From contig NZ_BFBP01000011.1 of the NCBI RefSeq assembly GCF_003112695.1, forward strand, positions 15,401 through 79,400: 64,000 nucleotides of DNA, given 5' to 3'. Positions 1 through 7,703 of this stretch are shown piece after piece. The stretch comes from Azospira sp. I13. GTDB taxonomy: Bacteria; Pseudomonadota; Gammaproteobacteria; Burkholderiales; Rhodocyclaceae. The notes under the pieces are model-generated. The model did not search any database and had not been told where the DNA came from. It was given only the letters and a program-made list of their open reading frames with translations. The position numbers were made by a program, and so were the translations under genes. Numbering within the stretch: the first letter of the stretch is position 1; every line of letters begins with the position of its first letter.

Positions 1-85
1 GCAGGCTGGCGGCCAGCCCCAGGGCGGCCAGGACTTTCAGGCCGCGGCAGGCGCGCACCAGGGAAGACGGTTGGGACGAAGTCAT
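1..85 (-). CDS. Start of a probable ABC-transport auxiliary lipoprotein (partial)
   Basis: Only the first 28 codons are inside the window; the gene runs off the left edge. The ATG at 85 shares one base with the TAA stop of the MCE gene (TAATG), so it is translationally coupled as the fourth gene of the transporter operon. The visible residues are a short polar and basic start followed by a hydrophobic run (LKVLAALGLAASL), the beginning of a secretion signal. In permease-ATPase-MCE operons the fourth gene is usually an outer-membrane auxiliary lipoprotein (ABC_trans_aux/PqiC-like). That identity rests on position and the signal peptide; the lipobox cysteine would lie outside the window. Confidence 0.5.
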   Translation of the reverse strand, partial: MTSSQPSSLVRACRGLKVLAALGLAASL

Positions 86-1011
86 TATTGGGACCTCCCG
101 GAACGGGGAATGAAGCCCGGCTCTCCCGGGCCGGGAGCGGGGGCGGGCGCACCGAAGATAAGACTCTGGGGTTCCCGCTCCACCTGTTCGAGCACCCGGT
201 TCAGTTGCCGGGTGCTGGCCGCCACATCGGTGGCCAGTTCGCCCCAGCGCGGCGACAGCAACCCGGGGCCGCCCTCCCCGGCACCGGCGTGTTCCAGGCG
301 CTCGGACAGGCGGCGCAGGCCGGCCAGCAATTCCTTGGCCTCCCGAGTGGCTTCGGCGCCGCCTTCCAGGGTGGCGGAAAGGCGTTTCACGTTGTCTTCG
401 GAGAGGGCCTTGCGCAGCTGGGCCAGGGTCGGCCCCAGCTCCCGGGCGGCGGGCTTGAGGCCGGTGGAAACCTCCTCCAGGTTGGCGAGGGTATTGCCGA
501 TGCGGCGCTGGTTGTCGTCCCCCAGCAGCTTGTTGGCGGAAGTCAGCAGATCCCGGGCCTGGCGCAGGGTATCGGCACCAGCGTCGGAAAGCTCCTGGAT
601 CAGGGAGGGCTGCATGGGAATGCGCGGCAACTGATCCTTCGGGGTATCCAGGGGTCGCTCGTCGTCACCGCGCTCCTCCAGCTGCACCTGGGCCAGGCCG
701 GTGACACCCTGGTAGTTGAGGATGGCGATGGTGCTGCGGTTCACCGGCACCTCGTCAAGAATGCTGATGCGGATCAGGATGTCGTCAGGCCGGGCCTTGT
801 CCAGGTGGATTTCCTCCACCCGGCCGACCCGGATACCCCGGTAGCGCACCTGGGCCTGGACATTGAGGCCGGTGACGTTGCCCTGGGTGACCACCAGGTA
901 GTCCCGGGTCAGTTCATGCTTGCCGCCGAACCACCAGACGGCGAACAGGGCGGCAGCCACCAGGAGCAGGGTGAAGACTCCGGCAGCAAGGGCGTGGGCG
1001 CGGTTTTCCAT
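85..1011 (-). CDS. MlaD/MCE-domain substrate-binding protein of a lipid ABC transporter
   Basis: A 308-residue inner-membrane-anchored periplasmic protein. Residues about 9-30 form one transmembrane helix ending in VWWFGG. An MCE domain follows (about 38-115, with YRGIRVGRVEEI), then a long helical region rich in Leu, Ala and Arg as in MlaD/PqiB-type proteins that build a hydrophobic channel for lipids. I chose the start MENRAHALAAG at 1011, which puts the membrane helix at the N-terminus; an in-frame ATG at 1059 would overlap the upstream ATPase gene. It lies 16 bases after the ATPase gene and is coupled to the next gene. The exact lipid substrate cannot be read from sequence. Confidence 0.9.
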   Translation of the reverse strand: MENRAHALAAGVFTLLLVAAALFAVWWFGGKHELTRDYLVVTQGNVTGLNVQAQVRYRGIRVGRVEEIHLDKARPDDILIRISILDEVPVNRSTIAILNYQGVTGLAQVQLEERGDDERPLDTPKDQLPRIPMQPSLIQELSDAGADTLRQARDLLTSANKLLGDDNQRRIGNTLANLEEVSTGLKPAARELGPTLAQLRKALSEDNVKRLSATLEGGAEATREAKELLAGLRRLSERLEHAGAGEGGPGLLSPRWGELATDVAASTRQLNRVLEQVEREPQSLIFGAPAPAPGPGEPGFIPRSGRSQ

Positions 1012-1027
1012 GGGATTCCCGAAGCTC

Positions 1028-1786
1028 CTAGGGTGAATCGGCGGCGCTACGGCCGGCACCGAAAAAATTGCGGATGAAGGGGTGGTCCACCTGCCGCACC
1101 GCCTCCGGCGGACCGAAAGCGACGATGCGCTGGTCCGCCAGGGCGGCGATGTGGGTGGACAGGCCCAGCAGGGTCGGCAGGTCGTGGGTCACCATGATCA
1201 CGGTAAAACCCAGCTCGCTCTGCAGTTCCCGGATCAGGCGAACGAAGCCATCGCTACGATCCGGGTCCAGGCCTGCGGTGGGTTCATCAAGGATCAGCAG
1301 CTCCGGCTCCAGGGCCAGGGCCCGGGCCAGGGCGACGCGCTTGACCATGCCGCCGGACAGCTCGGCTGGCTTGAGGCCGCCGTGGCGAGGTTCCAGCTCC
1401 ACCATGGCCAGTTTCAGATGCACCAGGTCCCGCAGCAGATCCAGGTCCCGAATGCCCATCTCCCGCAGGGGGAAGGCCACGTTGTCGAAAACGCTGAGGG
1501 CCGAATACAGGGCGCCCTGCTGGAACAACATGCCGAAACGCTGGCGCAGGTGCCGATCCTTGCCCGGGTCGCCGGAATGGAGCGGCTCGCCGAACAGATG
1601 CACTGCCCCCTTCCAGGGACGCAGCAGGCCCACCACCTCCCGCAGCAGGGTAGTCTTGCCGCTGCCGGAGCCGCCCACCAGCCCCACCATCTGGCCCCGC
1701 TGCACCGTCAGGTCCAGATTTTTATGGATCACCGTGTCACCATAACGGCTCCACAGGCCCCGGGCTTCGATGACCGGCACGCTCAT
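1028..1786 (-). CDS. ABC transporter ATPase, MlaF-like
   Basis: A 252-residue cytoplasmic ATPase that should power the MCE lipid transporter. It has a complete set of ABC motifs: Walker A GGSGSGKTT near residue 38, signature ELSGGMVKRVALARA, Walker B LLILDEPTAGLDP and the H-loop VTHD. The start MSVPVIEARG at 1786 overlaps the permease stop by four bases (ATGA), giving translational coupling. The same frame stays open far upstream inside the permease gene, but that extension is an overlapping-frame artefact of GC-rich DNA. Length and motifs match MlaF family proteins. Confidence 0.93.
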   Translation of the reverse strand: MSVPVIEARGLWSRYGDTVIHKNLDLTVQRGQMVGLVGGSGSGKTTLLREVVGLLRPWKGAVHLFGEPLHSGDPGKDRHLRQRFGMLFQQGALYSALSVFDNVAFPLREMGIRDLDLLRDLVHLKLAMVELEPRHGGLKPAELSGGMVKRVALARALALEPELLILDEPTAGLDPDRSDGFVRLIRELQSELGFTVIMVTHDLPTLLGLSTHIAALADQRIVAFGPPEAVRQVDHPFIRNFFGAGRSAADSP

Positions 1787-2898
1787 TTGGGCATCCCGAT
1801 GTCCCGGGTGGCGATGGCAATCAGGGCATCGGCCAGGATGACGGCAGTGATGGCCGTCACCACCGCGGCGGTGGTACGGGCCGACAGGCTTTCCGTATTG
1901 GGTTTGACGTGGAGCCCGAAGTGGCAGGCCACCAGGGAAATCAACAGGCCAAAAATCCAGCCCTTGGCCAGACCGATCCACAGGTTGGCCAGGGGCACCA
2001 CCTTGGGCAGTTGATCCAGGAAGAAGCCGTAGGAAAGCCCGAGCTGCAAATGGGCCGAGACCATGCCGCCGAGAATGCCGGCGGCGGAGGTCCACACCAC
2101 CAGCAACGGCAGGGCAGTGGTCAGGGCGGCGATCTTCGGCAGCACCAGGCGCTGGGTGCGGGAAATGCCCATGGTGGCCAGGGCGTCGATTTCCTCGGTA
2201 ACCCGCATGACGCCGATCTGGGCGGTCATGGCCGAACCGGAGCGCCCGGCCACCAGCACCGCCACCAGCACCGGCCCCAGCTCCCGGATGATGCTGACGC
2301 CGAGGATGTTGATGATGAAGATGTCGGCGCCAAAGGTCTTCAGCTGCAGGGCCGAGAGGTAGCTCATCACCACCCCGATGAGAAAACCCACCAGGGCTGT
2401 GACCGGCAGGGCCTTGGCGCCACTCTTGTAGAGGGTGGCGGAATACTCCACCAGGGGCAGATGACGGGGATGGCGGATGAGGAAGAGCAGGTCCAGCACC
2501 AGCTGGCCGAGCAGGGCCACCAGGCCAAGCAGGTTGTGGCCGAACTTCAGGGCGAAGGTGCCAAGGGATTCCACGCCCTCGAAAGGCCGCCGGGGTGCGG
2601 CGGCCACCGGGGCTTGCGGCAGGGCTGCCACCCGCTCCAGGGACCGGCGGTGTTCCGCCTCCAGGGCCAGGCCCTCCGGCCAGCGGCGCCCCCAGGCCCG
2701 CCACAGGAGCAGGGCCCCCAGGCTGTCCAGCCGCCCCAGGGCAGATAGATCCCAAGAGCTGCCGGCCGGCACCCGGGCCAGCAGGCGGGACTCAAGGTTA
2801 TCCAGGGGCAGGGGAAAGGAGGCCAAGGTCCAATCACCGGTGGGACACACCACCGGACCAGCGGCGCCCTGCCGAATCTCCAGGCCCGCGGACACCAT
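1783..2898 (-). CDS. MlaE-family permease with N-terminal STAS-like domain
   Basis: A 371-residue integral membrane permease, first visible gene of the lipid transporter operon. Residues about 1-110 look like a STAS/MlaB-type domain (VVCPTGDWTLASF, then SWDLSALGRLDSLGALLLWRAWG) fused to the permease. The MlaE part (about 120-370) has several hydrophobic helices and the conserved cytoplasmic loop RSGSAMTAQIGVMRVTEEIDAL. In E. coli MlaB and MlaE are separate proteins; the fused form is common elsewhere. The gene begins 6 bases from the ppx stop region on the same strand, so it may be co-transcribed with ppx. Confidence 0.92.
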   Translation of the reverse strand: MVSAGLEIRQGAAGPVVCPTGDWTLASFPLPLDNLESRLLARVPAGSSWDLSALGRLDSLGALLLWRAWGRRWPEGLALEAEHRRSLERVAALPQAPVAAAPRRPFEGVESLGTFALKFGHNLLGLVALLGQLVLDLLFLIRHPRHLPLVEYSATLYKSGAKALPVTALVGFLIGVVMSYLSALQLKTFGADIFIINILGVSIIRELGPVLVAVLVAGRSGSAMTAQIGVMRVTEEIDALATMGISRTQRLVLPKIAALTTALPLLVVWTSAAGILGGMVSAHLQLGLSYGFFLDQLPKVVPLANLWIGLAKGWIFGLLISLVACHFGLHVKPNTESLSARTTAAVVTAITAVILADALIAIATRDIGMPK

Positions 2899-2904
2899 GG
2901 GAGG

Positions 2905-4437
2905 TCAGGCCGCCTGTTTTCCGGCCTTGGCCGGGTTGATACGTTTGAGGCGAAAATCCAGGCCAACCCGGTGCCAGGCCAGGCTTTCATCGGCAAAGGC
3001 CGCCGCCGTGAGGGGGTTGGCAGCCAGCCATTCGGCCGGCAGCTCCAGGCTGACGCCCTTCTCGCCCATGGCAATGCGGTAGGGCGGCCGCCCCTGGTCG
3101 CTGCGGGAGCGGTGGAAAAGCACCGCCAGCCGCAGGGAAAGAATCAGCAGCCAGTTCACATCCCCCCGGGGCAGGGCCGCCACCTTGTCCAGCTTGCCCC
3201 GGTGACCGAGCACCAGCAGGGCCAGGCGCCCCTGGTCCTTCTTGGAGAAGCCGGGCATGTCGGCAAAGGTGAGGATGTAGGCGCCGTGCTTGTGGTAGCC
3301 GTTATGGGCGATGGAAATGCCGATTTCGTGCAGCTTCGCCGCCCAGCGCAGGAAGTGGGCGTGGATGTCGGAATCCCCCTCCTCCGCCCCCCGGCGGCTA
3401 CCGCTCAGCTGGCCGAAGATTTCCAGGGCGGTCTGCTCCACCCGCTGGGCCTGCCAGATATCCACCTGGTAGCGGCGCATGAAGCTGGCCACCGTGGCAT
3501 CCCGCATGTCGTGGTGGTGGAAGCGGCCCAGCAGGTCGTACAGCACCCCCAGGCGCAAGGCGCCGTCGCCGTAGGTAATGCGCTCCAGCCCCAGGGTCTC
3601 GAAAATCGCCGACATGATGGCAATGCCGCCGGAAAGCACCGGCGTACGGTCGTTGCGCAGGCCTTCCAGAGGCATGGCCTCGGCAGAGCCGGCCTTGAGC
3701 AGGATGCTGCGCAGCTTCTCCAGGCCTTCCCGGGTGATGCCGGTGACGCCGCCGGGGTTCAGCTGGTTGAGTTCCAGCACGTCGGCGATGGCCCGGGCGG
3801 TGCCGGAGGAACCCACCGCCTCGTCCCAGCCCAGGCGCTGGTAGTCGTGGGCGATGAGCTGCAATTCCTTGCCCGCCGCCACTTCTGCTTCCCGCAGGCG
3901 CTTCTTGTCCACCTTGCCGTCAGGAAAGAAGCGCACCGTGTAGCTGACGCAGCCCATGTAGAGGGATTCGAGCAACTGGGGCTCGAAGCGTCGACCGATG
4001 ATAAATTCGGTCGAACCGCCGCCGATGTCAAAGACCAGGCGCTTGTGCTCGGCCGGCGGCAGGGAGTGGGCGGCGCCGATATAGATCAGGCGTGCTTCTT
4101 CGCGGCCGGCAATGATTTCGATGGGGAAGCCCAGGGCCTCTTCGAGCCGGGGCATCAGTTCCGGGGCGTTCTTCGCCACCCGCAGAGTATTGGTGGCCAC
4201 GGCCCGCACCGCATCGGGGGCAAAACCCCGCAGACGCTCGCCGAACAGCCGCAGGGCGGCAATGGCCCGCTCCTGAGCGGCCTGGTCAAGGATCTTGTCG
4301 GGAGAAAGGCCGGAGGCCAGCCGCACGGGCTCCTTCAGGGCATCCAGAGGATAGATCTGGTCATCCACCACCCGCCCCACCTGGAGACGGAAGCTGTTGG
4401 AGCCCAGATCCACGGCGGCAATCAATTCGTAGCGCAT
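2905..4437 (-). CDS. ppx: Exopolyphosphatase, Ppx/GppA family
   Basis: A 510-residue protein that processively removes phosphate from polyphosphate (the family also hydrolyses pppGpp). The actin-like fold signatures are present: DLGSNSFRL near residue 10 and DIGGGSTEF near residue 137, followed by a C-terminal HD-like helical region (AAKLHEIGISIAHNGYHKHG). I chose MRYELIAAVDLGSNSF at 4437; an ATG at 4467 would add ten residues not expected in the family. It is transcribed divergently from ppk1 across about 220 bases, so the degrading and making enzymes of polyphosphate share a control region. Ppx versus GppA cannot be decided strictly from sequence, but the ppk1 neighbour favours Ppx. Confidence 0.93.
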   Translation of the reverse strand: MRYELIAAVDLGSNSFRLQVGRVVDDQIYPLDALKEPVRLASGLSPDKILDQAAQERAIAALRLFGERLRGFAPDAVRAVATNTLRVAKNAPELMPRLEEALGFPIEIIAGREEARLIYIGAAHSLPPAEHKRLVFDIGGGSTEFIIGRRFEPQLLESLYMGCVSYTVRFFPDGKVDKKRLREAEVAAGKELQLIAHDYQRLGWDEAVGSSGTARAIADVLELNQLNPGGVTGITREGLEKLRSILLKAGSAEAMPLEGLRNDRTPVLSGGIAIMSAIFETLGLERITYGDGALRLGVLYDLLGRFHHHDMRDATVASFMRRYQVDIWQAQRVEQTALEIFGQLSGSRRGAEEGDSDIHAHFLRWAAKLHEIGISIAHNGYHKHGAYILTFADMPGFSKKDQGRLALLVLGHRGKLDKVAALPRGDVNWLLILSLRLAVLFHRSRSDQGRPPYRIAMGEKGVSLELPAEWLAANPLTAAAFADESLAWHRVGLDFRLKRINPAKAGKQAA

Positions 4438-4567
4438 CAACAACGATTCCGGTAACCGGTTAGGCAAGACGGATCATTCTAGCACCCGAACTATGGGGTT
4501 CCTGTGACAGATGCGCGGGAAAGCCCCTACAGGAGCCAACCTGGGTATTTCACCGGCTGGCCGAACC

Positions 4568-4600
4568 CCTTCATATTCCCTTAACATTAACGTAACAAAA
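4568..4600 (+). promoter_or_regulatory. Pho-box-like tandem repeat array between ppx and ppk1
   Basis: Three 7-base units lie with exactly 4-base AT-rich spacers: CCTTCAT (4568-4574), CCTTAAC (4579-4585), ACGTAAC (4590-4596), each followed by ATTC, ATTA or AAAA. This 7+4 (11-base) periodicity is the layout of PhoB binding sites (consensus CTGTCAT units). The match to the consensus bases is only partial. The array ends 61 bases before the ppk1 start and 131 bases from the ppx start. PhoB control of ppk is known in other bacteria; here it is an inference. Confidence 0.4.
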
Positions 4601-4661
4601 TGGCGTCAATCGAATCTGCCCTCCGGCCCTTCCCACGCCCGACTCCTCACCATTCGCCACC

Positions 4662-6770
4662 ATGAACGTCAATCGCTCCCACATCTACCGCCGCTTCCCG
4701 CCGGAAAATTTCATCAATCGGGAACTGGGCCTGCTGGCCTTCAACCGCCGCGTCTTCGCCCAGGCGGAAAATCTCTCCATTCCGCTGCTGGAGCGGCTGC
4801 GCTACCTGTGCATCGTCTCCTCCAACCTGGACGAATTTTTCGAGATTCGTGTCGCCGGCCTGAAGGAACAGCTCAAGCTGGGCTCCTCCACCCGCACCAC
4901 CGACGGCAAGACGCCCCAGGAGGTGTACCGCCAGGTCTCCGCCGAAGCCCACCGCCTGATGCATGAGCAGTACGAGCTGCTCAACGCCGACGTGCTGCCG
5001 GCTTTGGAGAAGGAAGGCGTGCAATTCCTGCGCCGTACCCGGTGGACCGACGCCCAGCGCGAGTGGGTGCGGGACTATTTCTTCCGCGAAGTGATGCCGG
5101 TGCTCACCCCCATCGGCCTGGACCCTTCCCACCCCTTCCCCCGGGTGCTCAACAAGAGCCTCAACTTCGCCGTGGAACTGGAAGGCCGGGATGCCTTCGG
5201 CCGCAACTCCGGCGCCGCCATCGTCCAGGCCCCCCGGGTGCTGCCCCGGGTCATCCGCCTGCCGCGGGAACTGAGCGAGGCGGAATATAGCTTCGTCTTT
5301 CTCTCCTCCATCCTCCACGCCTTCGTCGGCGAGCTGTTCGCCGGCATGAACGTGCTGGGTTGCTACCAGTTCCGCGTCACCCGCAATTCCGACCTCTTCG
5401 TCGACGAGGAAGAGGTGAAGAACCTGCGCACCAAGATTCAGGGCGAACTACCTCAGCGCCATTTCGGTGATGCGGTGCGTCTGGAGGTTGCAGACAACTG
5501 CTCCCCCGCCATGAGCGAATTCCTGCTCGGCCAGTTCAACCTGTCGGAAAACGATCTGTACCGGGTGAACGGCCCGGTGAATCTGGTGCGCCTGATGCAG
5601 ATTCCCGACCAGGTGGACCGGCCCGACCTGAAGTTCCCCCCCTTCCCCCCCGGGCTGCCGAAGACCCTGGAAAAGCGGACCAGCATCTTCGCCAGCATCC
5701 GCAAGAACGACATCCTGCTGCACCACCCTTACCAGAGCTTCACCCCGGTGATCGACCTGCTCAGCCAGGCGGCCACGGACCCGTCGGTGGTGGCCATCAA
5801 GATGACGGTGTATCGCACCGGCACCGACTCGGTGCTGATGGAATCCCTCATCCGCGCCGCCGAGAACGGCAAGGAAGTGACCGCGGTGGTGGAGCTGATG
5901 GCCCGTTTCGACGAAGAGGCCAACATCAACTGGGCCACCCGTCTGGAAGAAGTCGGCGCCCACGTGGTGTACGGCGTGGTGGGCCACAAGACCCACGCGA
6001 AGATGATCATGATCGTGCGCCGGGAAGAGGACAAGAACGGCCAGAGCCGCCTGCGCCGCTATGTGCACCTGGGCACCGGCAATTACCACCCACGCACCGC
6101 CCGGCTGTACACCGACTTCGGCCTGCTCACGGCCGACGAGCAGATGGGGGCTGACGTCAACGAGGTCTTCAAGCAGCTCACCGGCCTCGGCCGGGCCCAG
6201 GCCCTGCACCACCTGTGGCAGGCGCCCTTCACCCTGCACGCCAACATCATCGCCGCCATCCGCAAGGAAGCGGAACACGCCAAGGCCGGCCGGCCCGCCA
6301 GCATCATCGCCAAGATGAATTCCCTGCTCGAGCCAGAGACCATCATGGCCCTCTACGAAGCCTCCCAGGCCGGGGTGAAGATCGATCTCATCGTGCGTGG
6401 CGTCTGCGCCCTGCGCCCCGGTGTGCCCGGGCTGTCGGAGAACATCCGGGTGCGCTCCATCATCGGCCGCTTCCTCGAACACCACCGGATTTTCTATTTC
6501 CACGCCAACGGCGCGGAAAACGTCTATCTCTCCTCCGCCGACTGGATGGAACGCAACTTCTTCCGCCGCATCGAACTGTGCTTCCCGGTACTGGACCCGA
6601 AGCTGAAGAAGCGGGTCATCGTCGAAGGCCTGCGCCCCTACATGGTGGATAACCAGCAGGCCTGGGAAATGGATGGCGCCTCCGGCGGCTACACCCGCAA
6701 GCGCAGCCCCCGGGCCAAACCCCGCTGTGCCCAGAGCGAACTGCTGCAGGGGCTTTCCAGCGGCGTTTGA
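4662..6770 (+). CDS. ppk: Polyphosphate kinase 1
   Basis: A 702-residue enzyme that polymerises the gamma phosphate of ATP into polyphosphate. The N-terminal domain begins with the family hallmark FINRELGLLAFNRRVFAQA and NLDEFFEIRVAGL. The catalytic half carries two phospholipase-D-like halves, with His445 in KTHAKMIMI (equivalent to the phospho-histidine) and His469 in YVHLGTGNYHPRTA. The C-terminus SSADWMERNFFRRIELCFPV is typical. Length matches Ppk1. The ATG at 4662 is the only start giving the full N-domain. It is divergent from ppx and downstream of the Pho-box-like array. The last ~30 residues are Arg/Pro-rich and not conserved. Confidence 0.97.
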   Translation: MNVNRSHIYRRFPPENFINRELGLLAFNRRVFAQAENLSIPLLERLRYLCIVSSNLDEFFEIRVAGLKEQLKLGSSTRTTDGKTPQEVYRQVSAEAHRLMHEQYELLNADVLPALEKEGVQFLRRTRWTDAQREWVRDYFFREVMPVLTPIGLDPSHPFPRVLNKSLNFAVELEGRDAFGRNSGAAIVQAPRVLPRVIRLPRELSEAEYSFVFLSSILHAFVGELFAGMNVLGCYQFRVTRNSDLFVDEEEVKNLRTKIQGELPQRHFGDAVRLEVADNCSPAMSEFLLGQFNLSENDLYRVNGPVNLVRLMQIPDQVDRPDLKFPPFPPGLPKTLEKRTSIFASIRKNDILLHHPYQSFTPVIDLLSQAATDPSVVAIKMTVYRTGTDSVLMESLIRAAENGKEVTAVVELMARFDEEANINWATRLEEVGAHVVYGVVGHKTHAKMIMIVRREEDKNGQSRLRRYVHLGTGNYHPRTARLYTDFGLLTADEQMGADVNEVFKQLTGLGRAQALHHLWQAPFTLHANIIAAIRKEAEHAKAGRPASIIAKMNSLLEPETIMALYEASQAGVKIDLIVRGVCALRPGVPGLSENIRVRSIIGRFLEHHRIFYFHANGAENVYLSSADWMERNFFRRIELCFPVLDPKLKKRVIVEGLRPYMVDNQQAWEMDGASGGYTRKRSPRAKPRCAQSELLQGLSSGV

Positions 6771-6794
6771 AAAGCCCGAACCCTACCCCCGCCA

Positions 6795-6857
6795 GAAGGC
6801 AGAAGGGACGCCCATCTCCGCGCATCAAGGGCCGGGAGTGGCGTCCCTTCTGCCTTC
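6795..6857. repeat. Perfect 18-bp inverted repeat downstream of ppk
   Basis: The 18 bases at 6795-6812 (beginning GAAGGCAGAAGG) recur as an exact reverse complement at 6840-6857, separated by 27 bases. The stem is GC-rich and long. No T-run follows on either strand, so it is not a classical intrinsic terminator. It could be a Rho-assisted transcript end, an mRNA-stabilising structure, or one copy of a chromosomal palindromic repeat. The rest of the 256-base gap up to the next gene shows nothing else. Confidence 0.7.
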
Positions 6858-7026
6858 CAGGGCAGGGTGGCCGCAGATGCCCATACCGCCACCCCCGGCG
6901 ACGGCCTTGCCTTTCCCGGCCAGGGGAACGATGCTGTCACTTCCCTGGCCTCACCCCCAGACTGCGTCACCCCGCATCATCCCGCCTCACCCGTTCCCGT
7001 TGCACTGACTTCAAGGAGAAGAGGAA

Positions 7027-7593
7027 ATGAGCACCGCCACCCCGCTGCGCATCGTCACCCTGGTTGGCAGCCTGCGCCAGGCCTCCTACAACCGCATGGT
7101 CGCCAACACCCTGCCGGAACTGGCCCCGGCCGGCGTCACCATCAGCGCCCTGCCCGCCCTCAACGACATTCCTCTCTACAACGGCGACGTGGAAGCCCAG
7201 GGCATTCCCCCCGCCGTCACTGCCTTGGCTGACGCCATCCGGGCCGCCGATGGCCTCATCATCATCACCCCCGAATACAACTATTCCGTACCCGGGGTGC
7301 TGAAGAACGCCATCGACTGGCTCTCCCGGATTCCCAACCAGCCCTTCGCCGGCAAGCCGGTGGCCCTGCAATCCGCCTCCATGGGCCCCTTTGGCGGCGC
7401 CCGGGCCCAGTACCACTTGCGCCAGGTGCTGATCTATCTCAACCCGCGGGTCTTCAACGTGCCGGAAGTGATGGTGGGCAGCGTGCAGAACAAGGTGGAT
7501 GCGGCCAACGGCAAGCTCAACGACCCCAGCACCCGGGATTACATTGCCGGCCAGTTGGCCAAGTTCGCCGACTTCATCCGCGCCGGCGCCTGA
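7027..7593 (+). CDS. NADPH-dependent FMN reductase (ChrR/YieF-like)
   Basis: A 188-residue flavodoxin-like oxidoreductase that uses NAD(P)H and bound FMN to reduce quinones, chromate or free flavin. The phosphate-binding loop is VGSLRQASYNR near residue 13, and the flavin-ring segment is the family signature PEYNYSVPGVLKNAIDW near residue 80. A strong Shine-Dalgarno (AAGGAGAAGAGG) precedes the ATG. It stands alone with its own terminator at 7621. The physiological acceptor cannot be told from sequence. Confidence 0.88.
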   Translation: MSTATPLRIVTLVGSLRQASYNRMVANTLPELAPAGVTISALPALNDIPLYNGDVEAQGIPPAVTALADAIRAADGLIIITPEYNYSVPGVLKNAIDWLSRIPNQPFAGKPVALQSASMGPFGGARAQYHLRQVLIYLNPRVFNVPEVMVGSVQNKVDAANGKLNDPSTRDYIAGQLAKFADFIRAGA

Positions 7594-7620
7594 ACCGCCC
7601 CGCGGTAGCAGGCGAAAAAG

Positions 7621-7649
7621 AAAACGCCCTCCTTGGAGGGCGTTTTTTC
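7621..7649. terminator. Bidirectional intrinsic terminator
   Basis: A hairpin with arms AAAACGCCCTCC (7621-7632) and GGAGGGCGTTTT (7635-7646), plus a T-run to 7649. A-rich sequence on the left gives a U-run on the other strand too, so it can end both the flavin reductase transcript and the convergent relA transcript. Confidence 0.9.
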
Positions 7650-7703
7650 TTGCCGCCGGGGCGTCCGGCCACAGCCGAGCGAGGCGGCTTTACTTAGCGG
7701 GCG

